Assembly: GCA_025453975.1 (NCBI GenBank)
Contig: JALOPI010000004.1
Span: 1-64,000 of the forward strand
Source: Syntrophobacteraceae bacterium
GTDB lineage: Bacteria; Desulfobacterota; Syntrophobacteria; Syntrophobacterales; Syntrophobacteraceae
Direction of reading: 5' to 3'
Length of the DNA stretch: 64,000 nt
Part shown: in pieces, positions 26,993 through 35,576 of the stretch
How the letters are laid out: each line of letters begins with the position of its first letter
How positions within the stretch are numbered: position 1 is the stretch's first letter
Position numbers and translations under genes: made by a program
The notes under the pieces: generated by a model
Databases searched by the model: none
The model's input: only the letters and a program-made list of their open reading frames with translations
What the model was told of the DNA's origin: nothing

Positions 26993-27580
26993 ATGAAGGA
27001 TTTCGTTTGGTGCAAAAGAGCAGAGCGCCGCATCCCCCTGTCCGGGTGCCTGGTTTGCCATGACGGGTGCTATCCCGAGCTTCGGCAGGAGGCCCGGTCA
27101 TCGCCTCTGGTCAAAAAATTGAAGAGAACAGGACGATTCAAGGAGCGGTATGTCATGAAGCGAAAAGAGGCTGTGGCAAGTTCTTCCGAGGATGGCGGTC
27201 GGGTGATCGAGATGGGGGAGGCTTCACGCCAGGACGGTGCCGCGAGCGAAACGGCTGGCCCGAGGATATTTCTGCTGGAAGACGGTCGGCTGAAGCCGTT
27301 TTCCATGACTGAATACACGCGAGCCACCCTGTATGATGTGGTCGAGTCTTTCTCCGTTGAATGCCGACTGGTGAAGCCCGAAGAGTCGGACCAGCCCATC
27401 TACGAAGGGAAAAAGCCCTCCCGCAGGACCGTTCCGATCCTGGTCACCCGGAAGGGAGACTTCGTGCTCATGGGCTCATGGGAGGATCTGGAAGCACACC
27501 CCGAGAAGCTGGCCGAGGTCGATGAAGTGATCGGAGCCTCTCCGGTCAAGCAGGTCTTTGTACTGAAGCGGAAAACCTAG
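26993..27580 (+). CDS. Hypothetical protein with N-terminal cysteine cluster
   Basis: The 195-aa protein is not recognised. The first 30 residues carry four cysteines (C7, C19, C22, C26 in the pattern C-x11-C-x2-C-x3-C), which could bind a metal. After a basic, Ser-rich linker, residues 90-195 form a compact alpha/beta-looking domain (PRIFLLEDGRLKPFSMTEY...PVKQVFVLKRKT). An internal ATG at 27155 with a GGAG site could start a shorter protein without the cysteines. It is the only plus-strand gene in its neighbourhood and is convergent with the Nudix gene. Confidence 0.6.
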   Translation: MKDFVWCKRAERRIPLSGCLVCHDGCYPELRQEARSSPLVKKLKRTGRFKERYVMKRKEAVASSSEDGGRVIEMGEASRQDGAASETAGPRIFLLEDGRLKPFSMTEYTRATLYDVVESFSVECRLVKPEESDQPIYEGKKPSRRTVPILVTRKGDFVLMGSWEDLEAHPEKLAEVDEVIGASPVKQVFVLKRKT

Positions 27581-27814
27581 CGCAGCCGGGCGTAAGCGCC
27601 TCACCTTCACAGGGAGTTCGCCCTCAAGGGGAAAGGATGTCCGCGCCCCGCTCTAATGGCCCGGCCCGGATCTTCCTCTTGGGTCCCATGCTCCGGACCC
27701 GGCACCGATGCAGCACCGGAAAACTTCTCCATGCAGCCCGGAGCCACCCTCCTCCGGGAATGTCCGGGGAGGACACGCGGTTCCCCGTGGCCTGCCCGCC
27801 CGCCGAAATGGCTG

Positions 27815-28399
27815 CTAGCGAAGGGCGGCGTCGTTGCCGCGGGGCGGGGACCATTCCTCCATGAAGTGCGAGTCCATGAGGAACTGGTAGACACCGTTGT
27901 TGAGACCTCGGCGGAGCTTACCGCAGACCAGCCGGTCCGTCGGGAAAGCCATGGGCTCCGGTAGGCGGTCCAGGGGGAAGAAGCCCGCTTCGCTGGCATC
28001 AGTTCCCGCCTCCATCCTTCCTTCCAGCCGTTCCCCCAGGAACCACACACCCACGGTCTGCCGCTCGGGATCGTGAAAGTTGGAGTGCACGGCGAACACG
28101 GGACCGAGCCTGGCCACGATGCCAGTTTCCTCCCTGAGCTCACGCTGGGCGGCCTCGCGCACGTCCTCGTCCCACTCCAGATGCCCGCACGGGATGCACC
28201 ACTGGCCTTCGTAGGAGCCGAGCCGCTTCACGAGCAGCAGCCTGCCGTGCTCCACGATGATGACCGCGACGCCCACGGTGGGATTGCGATAAAAGATCTT
28301 GTCACACCTCGAGCATGAGGGGCGCGAGCGGGATGGGCTTCCCCTCATGACCAAGGGGTCTCCACAGTGCGGGCAGAATCGGAAGGCCAAGCTGCTCAC
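27815..28399 (-). CDS. Nudix hydrolase with N-terminal zinc ribbon
   Basis: The 194-aa protein has a zinc-ribbon opening (CPHCG...CSRC) and a Nudix box [20 protein letters not shown] that fits GX5EX7REUXEEXGU. This arrangement resembles NudC-like and MutT-like hydrolases that cleave nucleoside diphosphate derivatives. The short zinc ribbon is close to that of small NADH-pyrophosphatase-like proteins, but the NudC-specific SQPWPFPxS motif is missing, so the substrate is open. Confidence 0.88.
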   Translation of the reverse strand: MSSLAFRFCPHCGDPLVMRGSPSRSRPSCSRCDKIFYRNPTVGVAVIIVEHGRLLLVKRLGSYEGQWCIPCGHLEWDEDVREAAQRELREETGIVARLGPVFAVHSNFHDPERQTVGVWFLGERLEGRMEAGTDASEAGFFPLDRLPEPMAFPTDRLVCGKLRRGLNNGVYQFLMDSHFMEEWSPPRGNDAALR

Positions 28400-28513
28400 T
28401 CCAGAACCGACGCGGCCGGTGCTGCCCCCGCCCTGGCTGCAGGGCGCGGAGCAGGCTGCGATGGATCTTCCCAGCCGGTCGAGCCCACCGTCCTTTTCAT
28501 TGAGCTGGGGGGG

Positions 28514-29467
28514 TCAGCGTGTGTTGTCCAGCTGGCTGGCCCAGAAAGGATTCCTGATCTTGTCGTTCTCAAGCTTCAGACAGGCGTAGATCGCCCGATT
28601 GAGCGGGGTTTCGACACCTTCCTGCCTGCCGAGCTTCACCACCATTCCGTTCAAGGCCTCGATCTCCATGGGCCTGCGCCACTCCAGATCTCGAAGCATG
28701 GAGCACTTGAAGCTCCTGTTGTACGACTCAGCCAGTTTCACGGCTTCCGGGACCACCTGATCGGGGAGGCTGACCTCCCGGGCCCTGGCCAGCACTTCGA
28801 TTTCGCGCATCACGCCGATGACCAGATCCCTGGTCTCGGGGCAGGAAAGGACCAGGCCGAGGGTGGCGTGCGACAGGGTGCTCACCCCGTGAATGGCACA
28901 GATGAAAAGAAACTTGGACCAGAGCACCTGGCGCACATCCTGGCTGAGCTCGGCCTCGATTCCGGCCCGCGTGAACGTGTCGAGGATCGCTTCAGCCCTG
29001 GCCGTCCGATTACCCGAAAGCTCCCCGAATACGATCCGTCCAGCCTTGCCGCTGTGGGCGATGACTCCCGGCGCGGCGATGGATGCCTCGACAAACGCCG
29101 TCCCGGCCATGATCCTTTCCTCGCCGAATTCCCGGATCAGCTTCTCCGCATTGTCGATGCCGTTCTGGAGCGTCAGCACGATGGTATTTTCTTCGACCAT
29201 GGGTGCCGCGAACTGTGCGACGCTCTCCGTATCGTAGGACTTGACGCAGAGGAGGAGCAAATCGACGGGGCCGATCTCGTGTGGCTCGGAGGTCACATGG
29301 ATCATGACCTGAAAACTACCCTGGCTGGAGACGATCTGGAGGCCGTCCTCCAGAATGGCCTGACGATGTTTTCCGCGCGCGACGAAATGGATGTCGGAGC
29401 CCCCGCGAGCCAGCAAGCCGCCAAAATAGCCTCCTATTCCGCCTGTTCCCATGATTCCTATCTTCAC
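28514..29467 (-). CDS. panE: 2-dehydropantoate 2-reductase (ketopantoate reductase)
   Basis: The 317-aa protein opens with the NADPH-binding Rossmann motif KIGIMGTGGIGGYFGG and keeps the family's VKSYDTESVAQ and LTLQNGIDNAEKL segments, followed by an all-helical C-terminal domain with the conserved KFLFICAIHGVSTLSHA region. PanE reduces ketopantoate to pantoate in pantothenate and CoA synthesis. GGAGG 8 nt upstream points to GTG 29467 as the start; the frame is open further upstream. Divergent from the cysteine synthase fusion gene. Confidence 0.88.
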   Translation of the reverse strand: MKIGIMGTGGIGGYFGGLLARGGSDIHFVARGKHRQAILEDGLQIVSSQGSFQVMIHVTSEPHEIGPVDLLLLCVKSYDTESVAQFAAPMVEENTIVLTLQNGIDNAEKLIREFGEERIMAGTAFVEASIAAPGVIAHSGKAGRIVFGELSGNRTARAEAILDTFTRAGIEAELSQDVRQVLWSKFLFICAIHGVSTLSHATLGLVLSCPETRDLVIGVMREIEVLARAREVSLPDQVVPEAVKLAESYNRSFKCSMLRDLEWRRPMEIEALNGMVVKLGRQEGVETPLNRAIYACLKLENDKIRNPFWASQLDNTR

Positions 29468-29695
29468 GAGATCACCCTCCATTACGCATGGGCTTTGCTG
29501 CTCAATCCGGGGATGAAGCCACCGGCACGGCTGCTCCGGTCGAATCCAACGGCCATTGCAGCCAGGCAGATGGGGTGATGCTGCAAGCTCCATCGGCTCT
29601 TCCGGAACGACTGGGTGCTTAAAAACCAAGGAAGATCTTATACCTGCTGAGGGTAATGGCGTCAAATCAAAGGTGACAGGCGATCATGAAACACT

Positions 29696-29725
29696 TTGAC
29701 AAAGGCGAAAGAGTCTCTCTATAGT
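29696..29725 (+). promoter_or_regulatory. Sigma-70-type promoter of the cysteine synthase fusion gene
   Basis: TTGACA (29696-29701) is followed after 18 nt by TATAGT (29720-29725). Both boxes are close to consensus and the region is the most AT-rich in this part of the window. It would give a leader of about 115 nt before the ATG at 29847. Confidence 0.7.
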
Positions 29726-29846
29726 GATATTTCGAGTATTTTTCTGTAATCCGCGCCATTGAAAGGAACTACCGACCATTGGAGTGTCGAGCCCACGGGG
29801 AGCTTCCCCGGGAGCATCATTCTCAAACGCGGGAAGCCCCCTCACC

Positions 29847-32165
29847 ATGAAGAATGTTTTCTCTAATATTTTGGAGTGCATCGGAAATACTCCTCTCATT
29901 CGAATCAATCGTCTCAACGAAAACCCTCGTGTGACGCTTTACGCCAAATGGGAAGCCAGGAATCCGGGGGGATCCATCAAGGACCGGCCGGCGCTTTTCA
30001 TGATCGAGAGGGCGGAGCGCGATGGGTCCCTCACCCGGGGACGCATCATCATCGAGGCCACCAGCGGAAACACGGGAATCGGCCTGGCCGTCGTGGCCGC
30101 CGTCAAGGGATACCGGCTCATGCTGGCCATGCCCGAGACCGCCAGCCTCGAGCGCCAGAAGATCCTGAAGGCCCTGGGGGCAGAGCTGCTTCTGACACCG
30201 GGAAGCATGGGCACGGACGGTGCCATCGAGGAAGTGTACCGGCTGGTGCGGGAGGACCCCGATCGATATTTCATGCCGGACCAGTTCAACAACCCGGCCA
30301 ACCCGTCGGCCCACCAGTTTGGCACCGGGCCGGAGATTTACGAGCAGACCGACGGCCAGGTGAACGCCGTCGTGGTGACCCTCGGTACTTCCGGTACCGC
30401 CATGGGAATCCTGCGGGCCATGAAGGAGCGGAGCCCGACCATCGAGGTCATCGCGGTGGAGCCCTATTCGGGGCATAAGATCCAGGGGCTCAAGAACATG
30501 AAGGAGTCCTATGTGCCCGGAATATTCGACCGCTACGCCCTGGACCGCATCGTTCATGTGCGTGACGAGGATGCCTTCGAGATGGCGCGACGGCTGGCCC
30601 GCGAAGAGGGGATATTTGCGGGCATGAGCTCGGGTGCCGCCATGGCCGCGGCAGTCCAGGTGGCGGCCGAACGGCAGGATGGGATCGTGGTGACCGTCCT
30701 GCCCGATGGGGGTGATCGCTACCTGAGCACCAATCTCTTCACCACCATGCTCGAGCCGGACTTCAGCTTCTTCGACATGCTGCATCGAGCGAAGGTGGAG
30801 CTCAAGCCCATTCAGGAAGGCAAGGTCTCCATTTTCCTGACCGGTCCTCCCCTGGATCAATCCCTCACGGTTCAGGAGGCCCGGCGCTTTCTGCTGGCGG
30901 ACCTTCTCTCACGCTTCCTGCAGTACAAGGGGTTCAAGGTGAGCCAGGTGGTCCTTGCTCCAGACATGGACAGCCGTGCCATTCAGGGCGCCCTCGCTGC
31001 ACGGCTGGACCTGCAGGCCTACACTCAGCGGCAGATGGATCTGATCCTGGAGGAGCTGGACCGTCTGGGGCTGCAGCGGGCCTACCGCTATCCCCGTACC
31101 AGCGAGCACATCGATATCATTGAGAATAATACGAGGAGCCTCATCAACAAGGGCGTGGCCTATGAGAAGCTGCGCTCGGTGTACTGCGACCTCTCCAAGA
31201 GCAGGGGCTACGGGGCTCTTTCCAACGTGGATCTCAAGAAGATTCGACTGGGGACGACCGTCGACCTGGATGCCTATGAGAAACTGAATCCCAGGGACTT
31301 CACCCTGCTCAAGCGCGCCACCCTGGCCGAGCTGAAGCACGGCATGTGCATGAAGACCGACTGGGGCAACGTCATCCCCACCCTGCACATCGCGGCCGCA
31401 TCGGTTGCCATCCACCATCTGGGATCGCCTTTCGACATCCACATCAGCAGCGTCGATTTCCTGTTTCCGCACCTGGAGAACATGAAGGCGATCGGAGAAG
31501 CTCTGACGGGAAAGCCCCTGGCCAACGTGTGGATGGTGTGCGAGCGGGTCTGGGCGGGAAGAGAGGCGAAGGCGGCCCATGATCTGGATGACATGACTCC
31601 CATACGCGACCTGATCGCGAGCGGCTTCTCATACCAGGAAATCCGATTCTGGCTGCTATTCACGCACTACCGCAAGACCATTCACATTTCGAGGAAGGAC
31701 ATCGAGAATGCCGTTCGAGGATATCGTCGCCTCGCCGAGCTGGTGGGCCGGGTGCAGCATCTGCCCTGCTCGGGACAGGCGAGCAGCTCCATACCCGAGA
31801 TGATCTTCTCCCTGGAGCAAAGCTTTTTCGACGCTCTCGCCGACGATTTGAACATGCCCAGGGCCCTGGCGGCCCTCTACCGGTTCGTGCGTCAGGTGCA
31901 TCCCGTTCTGGACAAGGCGGAATTCGACGAATCGCAGCGGTCTCAGATGCTGGCGTCCCTGGAAAGGCTCAATGGGATTCTCGGGGTCTTCGATCTGGGT
32001 CTCAAGGGCCTGACCGAGGAGGAGCAGTCGCTGGTGGAGCAGCGGGAGGCGGCTCGGGCGGCGAAGGATTGGGAGCGCGCCGACCATCTGCGGGAAGAGC
32101 TCAGGCGACAAGGGATTCGCCTGCTGGATACGCCCTGCGGGACACGGTGGGAGCGGGTCCCCTGA
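29847..32165 (+). CDS. Cysteine synthase fused to a degenerate cysteinyl-tRNA synthetase
   Basis: The 772-aa protein joins a CysK/CysM domain (residues 1-310; PLP lysine K45 in GGSIKDRPA, substrate loop EATSGNTGIG) to a CysRS-like domain (about 320-772) that aligns over catalytic, DALR and C-terminal parts. The CysRS part has lost its catalytic signatures: HIGH reads TVQE, KMSKS reads AKAAH, the KIIK motif reads RAIQ. Of the four zinc ligands of E. coli CysRS (C28, C209, H234, E238), only the His is kept (T332, A517, H542, M546). So it should make cysteine but not charge tRNA in the usual way. The start ATG 29847 fits the usual CysK N-terminus; a GTG at 29784 is less likely. Confidence 0.85.
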   Translation: MKNVFSNILECIGNTPLIRINRLNENPRVTLYAKWEARNPGGSIKDRPALFMIERAERDGSLTRGRIIIEATSGNTGIGLAVVAAVKGYRLMLAMPETASLERQKILKALGAELLLTPGSMGTDGAIEEVYRLVREDPDRYFMPDQFNNPANPSAHQFGTGPEIYEQTDGQVNAVVVTLGTSGTAMGILRAMKERSPTIEVIAVEPYSGHKIQGLKNMKESYVPGIFDRYALDRIVHVRDEDAFEMARRLAREEGIFAGMSSGAAMAAAVQVAAERQDGIVVTVLPDGGDRYLSTNLFTTMLEPDFSFFDMLHRAKVELKPIQEGKVSIFLTGPPLDQSLTVQEARRFLLADLLSRFLQYKGFKVSQVVLAPDMDSRAIQGALAARLDLQAYTQRQMDLILEELDRLGLQRAYRYPRTSEHIDIIENNTRSLINKGVAYEKLRSVYCDLSKSRGYGALSNVDLKKIRLGTTVDLDAYEKLNPRDFTLLKRATLAELKHGMCMKTDWGNVIPTLHIAAASVAIHHLGSPFDIHISSVDFLFPHLENMKAIGEALTGKPLANVWMVCERVWAGREAKAAHDLDDMTPIRDLIASGFSYQEIRFWLLFTHYRKTIHISRKDIENAVRGYRRLAELVGRVQHLPCSGQASSSIPEMIFSLEQSFFDALADDLNMPRALAALYRFVRQVHPVLDKAEFDESQRSQMLASLERLNGILGVFDLGLKGLTEEEQSLVEQREAARAAKDWERADHLREELRRQGIRLLDTPCGTRWERVP

Positions 32166-32181
32166 ACCGAGGTTTCTCGCA

Positions 32182-32217
32182 GGGTGAGCCCCCTGGCTTC
32201 GTCCGGGGGACTCACCC
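32182..32217. terminator. Strong hairpin between convergent genes
   Basis: GGGTGAGCCCCC (32182-32193) pairs with GGGGG-A-CTCACCC (32205-32217), 12 bp with one bulged A. No T-run follows on either strand. It lies 17 nt after the cysteine synthase fusion and about 50 nt after the aldolase, so it may separate the two transcripts. Confidence 0.5.
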
Positions 32218-32267
32218 CGCTGAAAACGGGCATGGGGCAGACTACTTCTGGCCGGTGGCAGACCCCA

Positions 32268-33401
32268 TCAGGAGAGCCTCCAGACCACCTCCGCCAGGCC
32301 GATGGAGCGGGTGGCCTCGAACAGCCGCAGGGCCTCCTCGCAGGCGTGATCCGAAATGCGCTTCTTGAAGACGGGCGAAAGGGCGTTGAATCGGGGTGCA
32401 AAGGGTTTGTTGGCGTTCTTGATATTTCCGCCGGTATTCTTCGTTTCCACCGCCCAGCTCCACATCTCGCTCCATAGCTCGTCCGGAACCCCGCGGTACG
32501 GTCTCTTGATGTATTCCCGATTTTCGTTCGTGATGGCGTTGCCGTTCTGGTTCATGGCCAGTCCGAACGAGACATTCTGCCAGAGGGTGCCCACATTCCC
32601 TTTACGAATGCCGTACTGGATGAAGGAGGAGATCTTCTCCAGCGACGTTCCGGTGATACCGTGCTGAGCGATGTCCACCGACCAGGGCTGGATGGCCTTC
32701 CAGATCTCCCGGGTGAGCTCCAGCTGAATGCCTTCGTGGGCGGCTCCAAAATAGGTTCCGTGGATCGATCCATTGTTGATGGCGAGGAGGTTGGGGCGAA
32801 TCCCTTTCTTGTCCAGCTCTCCGATGAACCAGCTGGCTTCCTCGGGCTGGGTGAAGCCCTCCGCGCTGCCGCTTTTGGCCCCGATCTCTCCCAGCTCGAC
32901 CTCGAGATTCAGACCGTGCTCGATGATGGGTCTGGCCAGCTGTGAAGTGGCGGCCAGGTTATCCGCATTCTCCATGTGGGACGCATCGATGGCGAACGAC
33001 GTGAAGCCGGCTTCCATTTCGGCGGCGATCAGTCGGCTCACGCTTTCAACATCCTCGGGCTTTTTCACGGTGATGTGATCGCCGTGAATGGCGAAGGGAA
33101 CCTCCGTGTTTCCCAGCCTTTCGTTCTCCTGAACGATGAATGCCACGAAGGAGTCCGGGGTGAGCTCCGTGTACCCCAGCTCCGATTTGGCGATTTCGTA
33201 CATGACGGGGGCCTGGCTGGCCATCGAAGCCAGCACGATACCCTCGACGGGCAGCCTGCATCGGATGTTCGCCGCCATGATCATGGCGTCATTTTGCCTG
33301 GCGGCCTGGATCAAGGCCCGACCGTTCACGAGAGGGACCAGGGAATTGGGGAATCGAGCTTTCACGTTTTCGGGGCGGATGTCCTTTTTCATGGAAAACA
33401 T
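32268..33401 (-). CDS. Class II fructose-bisphosphate aldolase-like protein
   Basis: The 377-aa protein is a TIM-barrel class II aldolase. Zinc-binding and catalytic landmarks are visible: PFAIHGDHITVK (HGDH in place of the usual LHLDH), AIDASHMENADN, VELGEIGAKSG and an LLAINNGSIHGTY stretch. Class II FBA cleaves fructose 1,6-bisphosphate to triose phosphates in glycolysis and gluconeogenesis. The active-site sequences differ from textbook FbaA, so a related sugar phosphate cannot be excluded. GGAGGAAGG just upstream of ATG 33401 fixes the start. Confidence 0.75.
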   Translation of the reverse strand: MFSMKKDIRPENVKARFPNSLVPLVNGRALIQAARQNDAMIMAANIRCRLPVEGIVLASMASQAPVMYEIAKSELGYTELTPDSFVAFIVQENERLGNTEVPFAIHGDHITVKKPEDVESVSRLIAAEMEAGFTSFAIDASHMENADNLAATSQLARPIIEHGLNLEVELGEIGAKSGSAEGFTQPEEASWFIGELDKKGIRPNLLAINNGSIHGTYFGAAHEGIQLELTREIWKAIQPWSVDIAQHGITGTSLEKISSFIQYGIRKGNVGTLWQNVSFGLAMNQNGNAITNENREYIKRPYRGVPDELWSEMWSWAVETKNTGGNIKNANKPFAPRFNALSPVFKKRISDHACEEALRLFEATRSIGLAEVVWRLS

Positions 33402-33567
33402 GGTCCTTCCTCCTTTCGATACTGATGAGACTCCCGGTGGTGGATCCGGAGGTTGAGGCAGAATGCTCTTTCGCCAAACTCCGGAAGCCGGAATCCTGAC
33501 GACGGCGCCTTGCGTCAGGCAGCCGCCGAGCTGGGAGCCAACCTGAACAGGGTTTCGAAATGACTCG

Positions 33568-33596
33568 ATTCTAGAGTTTCGATGTCCAAAGTGCAA
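33568..33596 (-). promoter_or_regulatory. Sigma-70-type promoter of the aldolase gene
   Basis: On the minus strand TTGCAC (33591-33596) is followed after 17 nt by TAGAAT (33568-33573). It would give a leader of about 160 nt. The rest of the gap 33402-33718 shows nothing else. Confidence 0.65.
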
Positions 33597-33718
33597 GGGC
33601 AATGGGGCGGGGCGCTCCATCCCGCTGCTTACGTGGAGTGCCGTCGTGCTCCGGGGTGATTTCGCCCATCCTGCGGTCTGGTCTCTCCCCTTGGGCGGGT
33701 TGCATCGGCCGGGATGGT

Positions 33719-35353
33719 TCAGGCGGCCTTGGCCTGTAGCATGAGCTCGGCGTAGGAGCCGTCCTTGGGGGGCTGTATCTCGTGGTAGAAGGGCTTTTCC
33801 ATGAAAAGGGACATCTGGGTCGCGCTTCGCCACCTCTTCATGGGATCGCATTCCAGACAGTTCATGATGAGCTCGTTCAGCTGGTCGGGGATCTCCGGTC
33901 GCCACACCTTGGGCGGGGTCGGGTACTGCTCGCAGTGCTGAATCTCGTACTCGTCGCAGGATGAAGCGCTGAAAGCCTGTACACCCGTCAGCATCTCGTA
34001 AAAGATGGCTCCGAACTGATAAAGGTCGGTGAACACCGGCGGCTTGCGACGGGCCAGATAGGCTCGGAACTGCTCGGGAGCCCGGTAGGCCAGGAAGGGA
34101 AGGGGAAGCTTGCGCACGGCGGTGTCCCCGGGACTCGCCTTCTGCATCAGGCTCCAAAGCCCGGCATTGCTGATCTTCACAATGGGCTTGCGATCGTGCA
34201 GCAGGATTCGCGACGGCCTGAGGTCCAGATGAAAGATGCTGCGGACCTCTTCATCAAGGCCCTTGTGAAGGTGCAGGTCGCCCAGGGCCTCGAGGAGCCT
34301 GTGGGCGATGAAGACGGCCAGGCGTATGGGAAAAGGGCGACCGCCCGTCAGCAGATCCACAAGAGACAGGGGCAGCGTCTCCCGGACGATGAAGAAAAGA
34401 TCGTCTGAATGTGCCAGGTCCAGGACCTTGACGACGTGAGGCGACGTGATCATCCGCTGTGCATGAACCCAGGCAGCCAGTGACTGGGGGCAGAGGGCGC
34501 GGCTGAACGGGGCGGCAAGGGTCTGACCGGCATAATGCCTTCCAGTGCGCTCCTCCACCAGCTCGAAGACGAGGGAGGTGTGGCCGACGTGCAGCGGATG
34601 GATAATCCTGTACTCGTGGTCGCCGCCCTCAATCCTGGCTTTAGGATCTCTCCAGGAGCGGATGGTGCTTCCGAGGAGTCCGCTGATGGCTGACGAGTCG
34701 ATGGTGGTGATGGGGTCGGTGGCCGGGTCCCTTCTGTCAGCAGGGGGTGAGCCCGAAACCTTGGCGGGATGAGTCTCCCCGTGTCTGTCGGCCAGTCCGC
34801 GAGCGGCAGGCCTGACCACATTTTTTTTGTGCGTCTGTGAGCACCTGGTGATCTTGAGAAGGAGTTTTTGCTTCTGATCCGCCGGGATGTCGGGCTCATT
34901 GTAGACCAGGTTGTAATATTGGATGGCTTGATCCCATTCCTCCAGTAAGCAGGCACAGTCTCCGCAATGCTCCCAGATCTCCAGCACCCGGTATCCCACG
35001 GCCGCCGCCCGTTTGAACTCAAGAATCGCTTCGCGATAGAAACGTCCGTCCATGAGGGCCAGGCCGTACTGAAAGATCTGCTCGCCGCTCTGATTCTCGA
35101 AAACAGCTCCCTCGGGCTCAGGCTCCGGAGCAGTCTCCTCCAGGTGCTCCACACCCGCCATCTTCTCCATGGCCGACTGGATTTCCCGAATGAGCCCATC
35201 CCTCTCCGTACCGGGAAGATCGCTTCCCTGCAGCTCCGCCAGAAGCTCCTGAAGGATGTCCATGGCGCCATCCCTGATTCCCTGCTCATGGTAAAGCTGC
35301 GCCTCCGTAAGGCGCTCACGGTACATTGCCACAACATCTGTCGACATCATCAC
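33719..35353 (-). CDS. TPR protein with Ser/Thr pseudokinase domain
   Basis: The 544-aa protein has an N-terminal helical TPR-like part (about 1-160, QIFQYGLALMDGRFYREAIL and CGDCACLLEEWDQAIQYY), a disordered linker and a protein-kinase fold (about 245-515). The kinase fold keeps HLDLRP (Asp377), the APE motif (YRAPEQF) and the F-helix (TDLYQFGAIFYEMLTG). It has lost the ATP-anchoring lysine (Gln277 in YAGQTL), the catalytic-loop Asn (Arg382) and the DFG Asp (NAG, Asn396). It is thus probably a pseudokinase that binds partners instead of phosphorylating them. It is the last gene of the MglA cluster. Confidence 0.8.
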   Translation of the reverse strand: MMMSTDVVAMYRERLTEAQLYHEQGIRDGAMDILQELLAELQGSDLPGTERDGLIREIQSAMEKMAGVEHLEETAPEPEPEGAVFENQSGEQIFQYGLALMDGRFYREAILEFKRAAAVGYRVLEIWEHCGDCACLLEEWDQAIQYYNLVYNEPDIPADQKQKLLLKITRCSQTHKKNVVRPAARGLADRHGETHPAKVSGSPPADRRDPATDPITTIDSSAISGLLGSTIRSWRDPKARIEGGDHEYRIIHPLHVGHTSLVFELVEERTGRHYAGQTLAAPFSRALCPQSLAAWVHAQRMITSPHVVKVLDLAHSDDLFFIVRETLPLSLVDLLTGGRPFPIRLAVFIAHRLLEALGDLHLHKGLDEEVRSIFHLDLRPSRILLHDRKPIVKISNAGLWSLMQKASPGDTAVRKLPLPFLAYRAPEQFRAYLARRKPPVFTDLYQFGAIFYEMLTGVQAFSASSCDEYEIQHCEQYPTPPKVWRPEIPDQLNELIMNCLECDPMKRWRSATQMSLFMEKPFYHEIQPPKDGSYAELMLQAKAA

Positions 35354-35576
35354 TCCAGGTGGCGATCTCCGGGGTCTGGCACGATAAAGACCTTGAAGGG
35401 AAGCCTCAGGGGCGTCGCCTCAACGCCTTGCCCGGGAATGGGCCATGAGAAGCCTCGCCCGGTCGGCGGCGGCCCTGATGCCAGTGCCGCCAGACGCTGG
35501 TCCTTGACGGTTTGCCGGTTCCCAAGCTCGTGACTGGGAGCCGGACGGCCTGGCCGATCATCTCGGCTCGAGCCTG

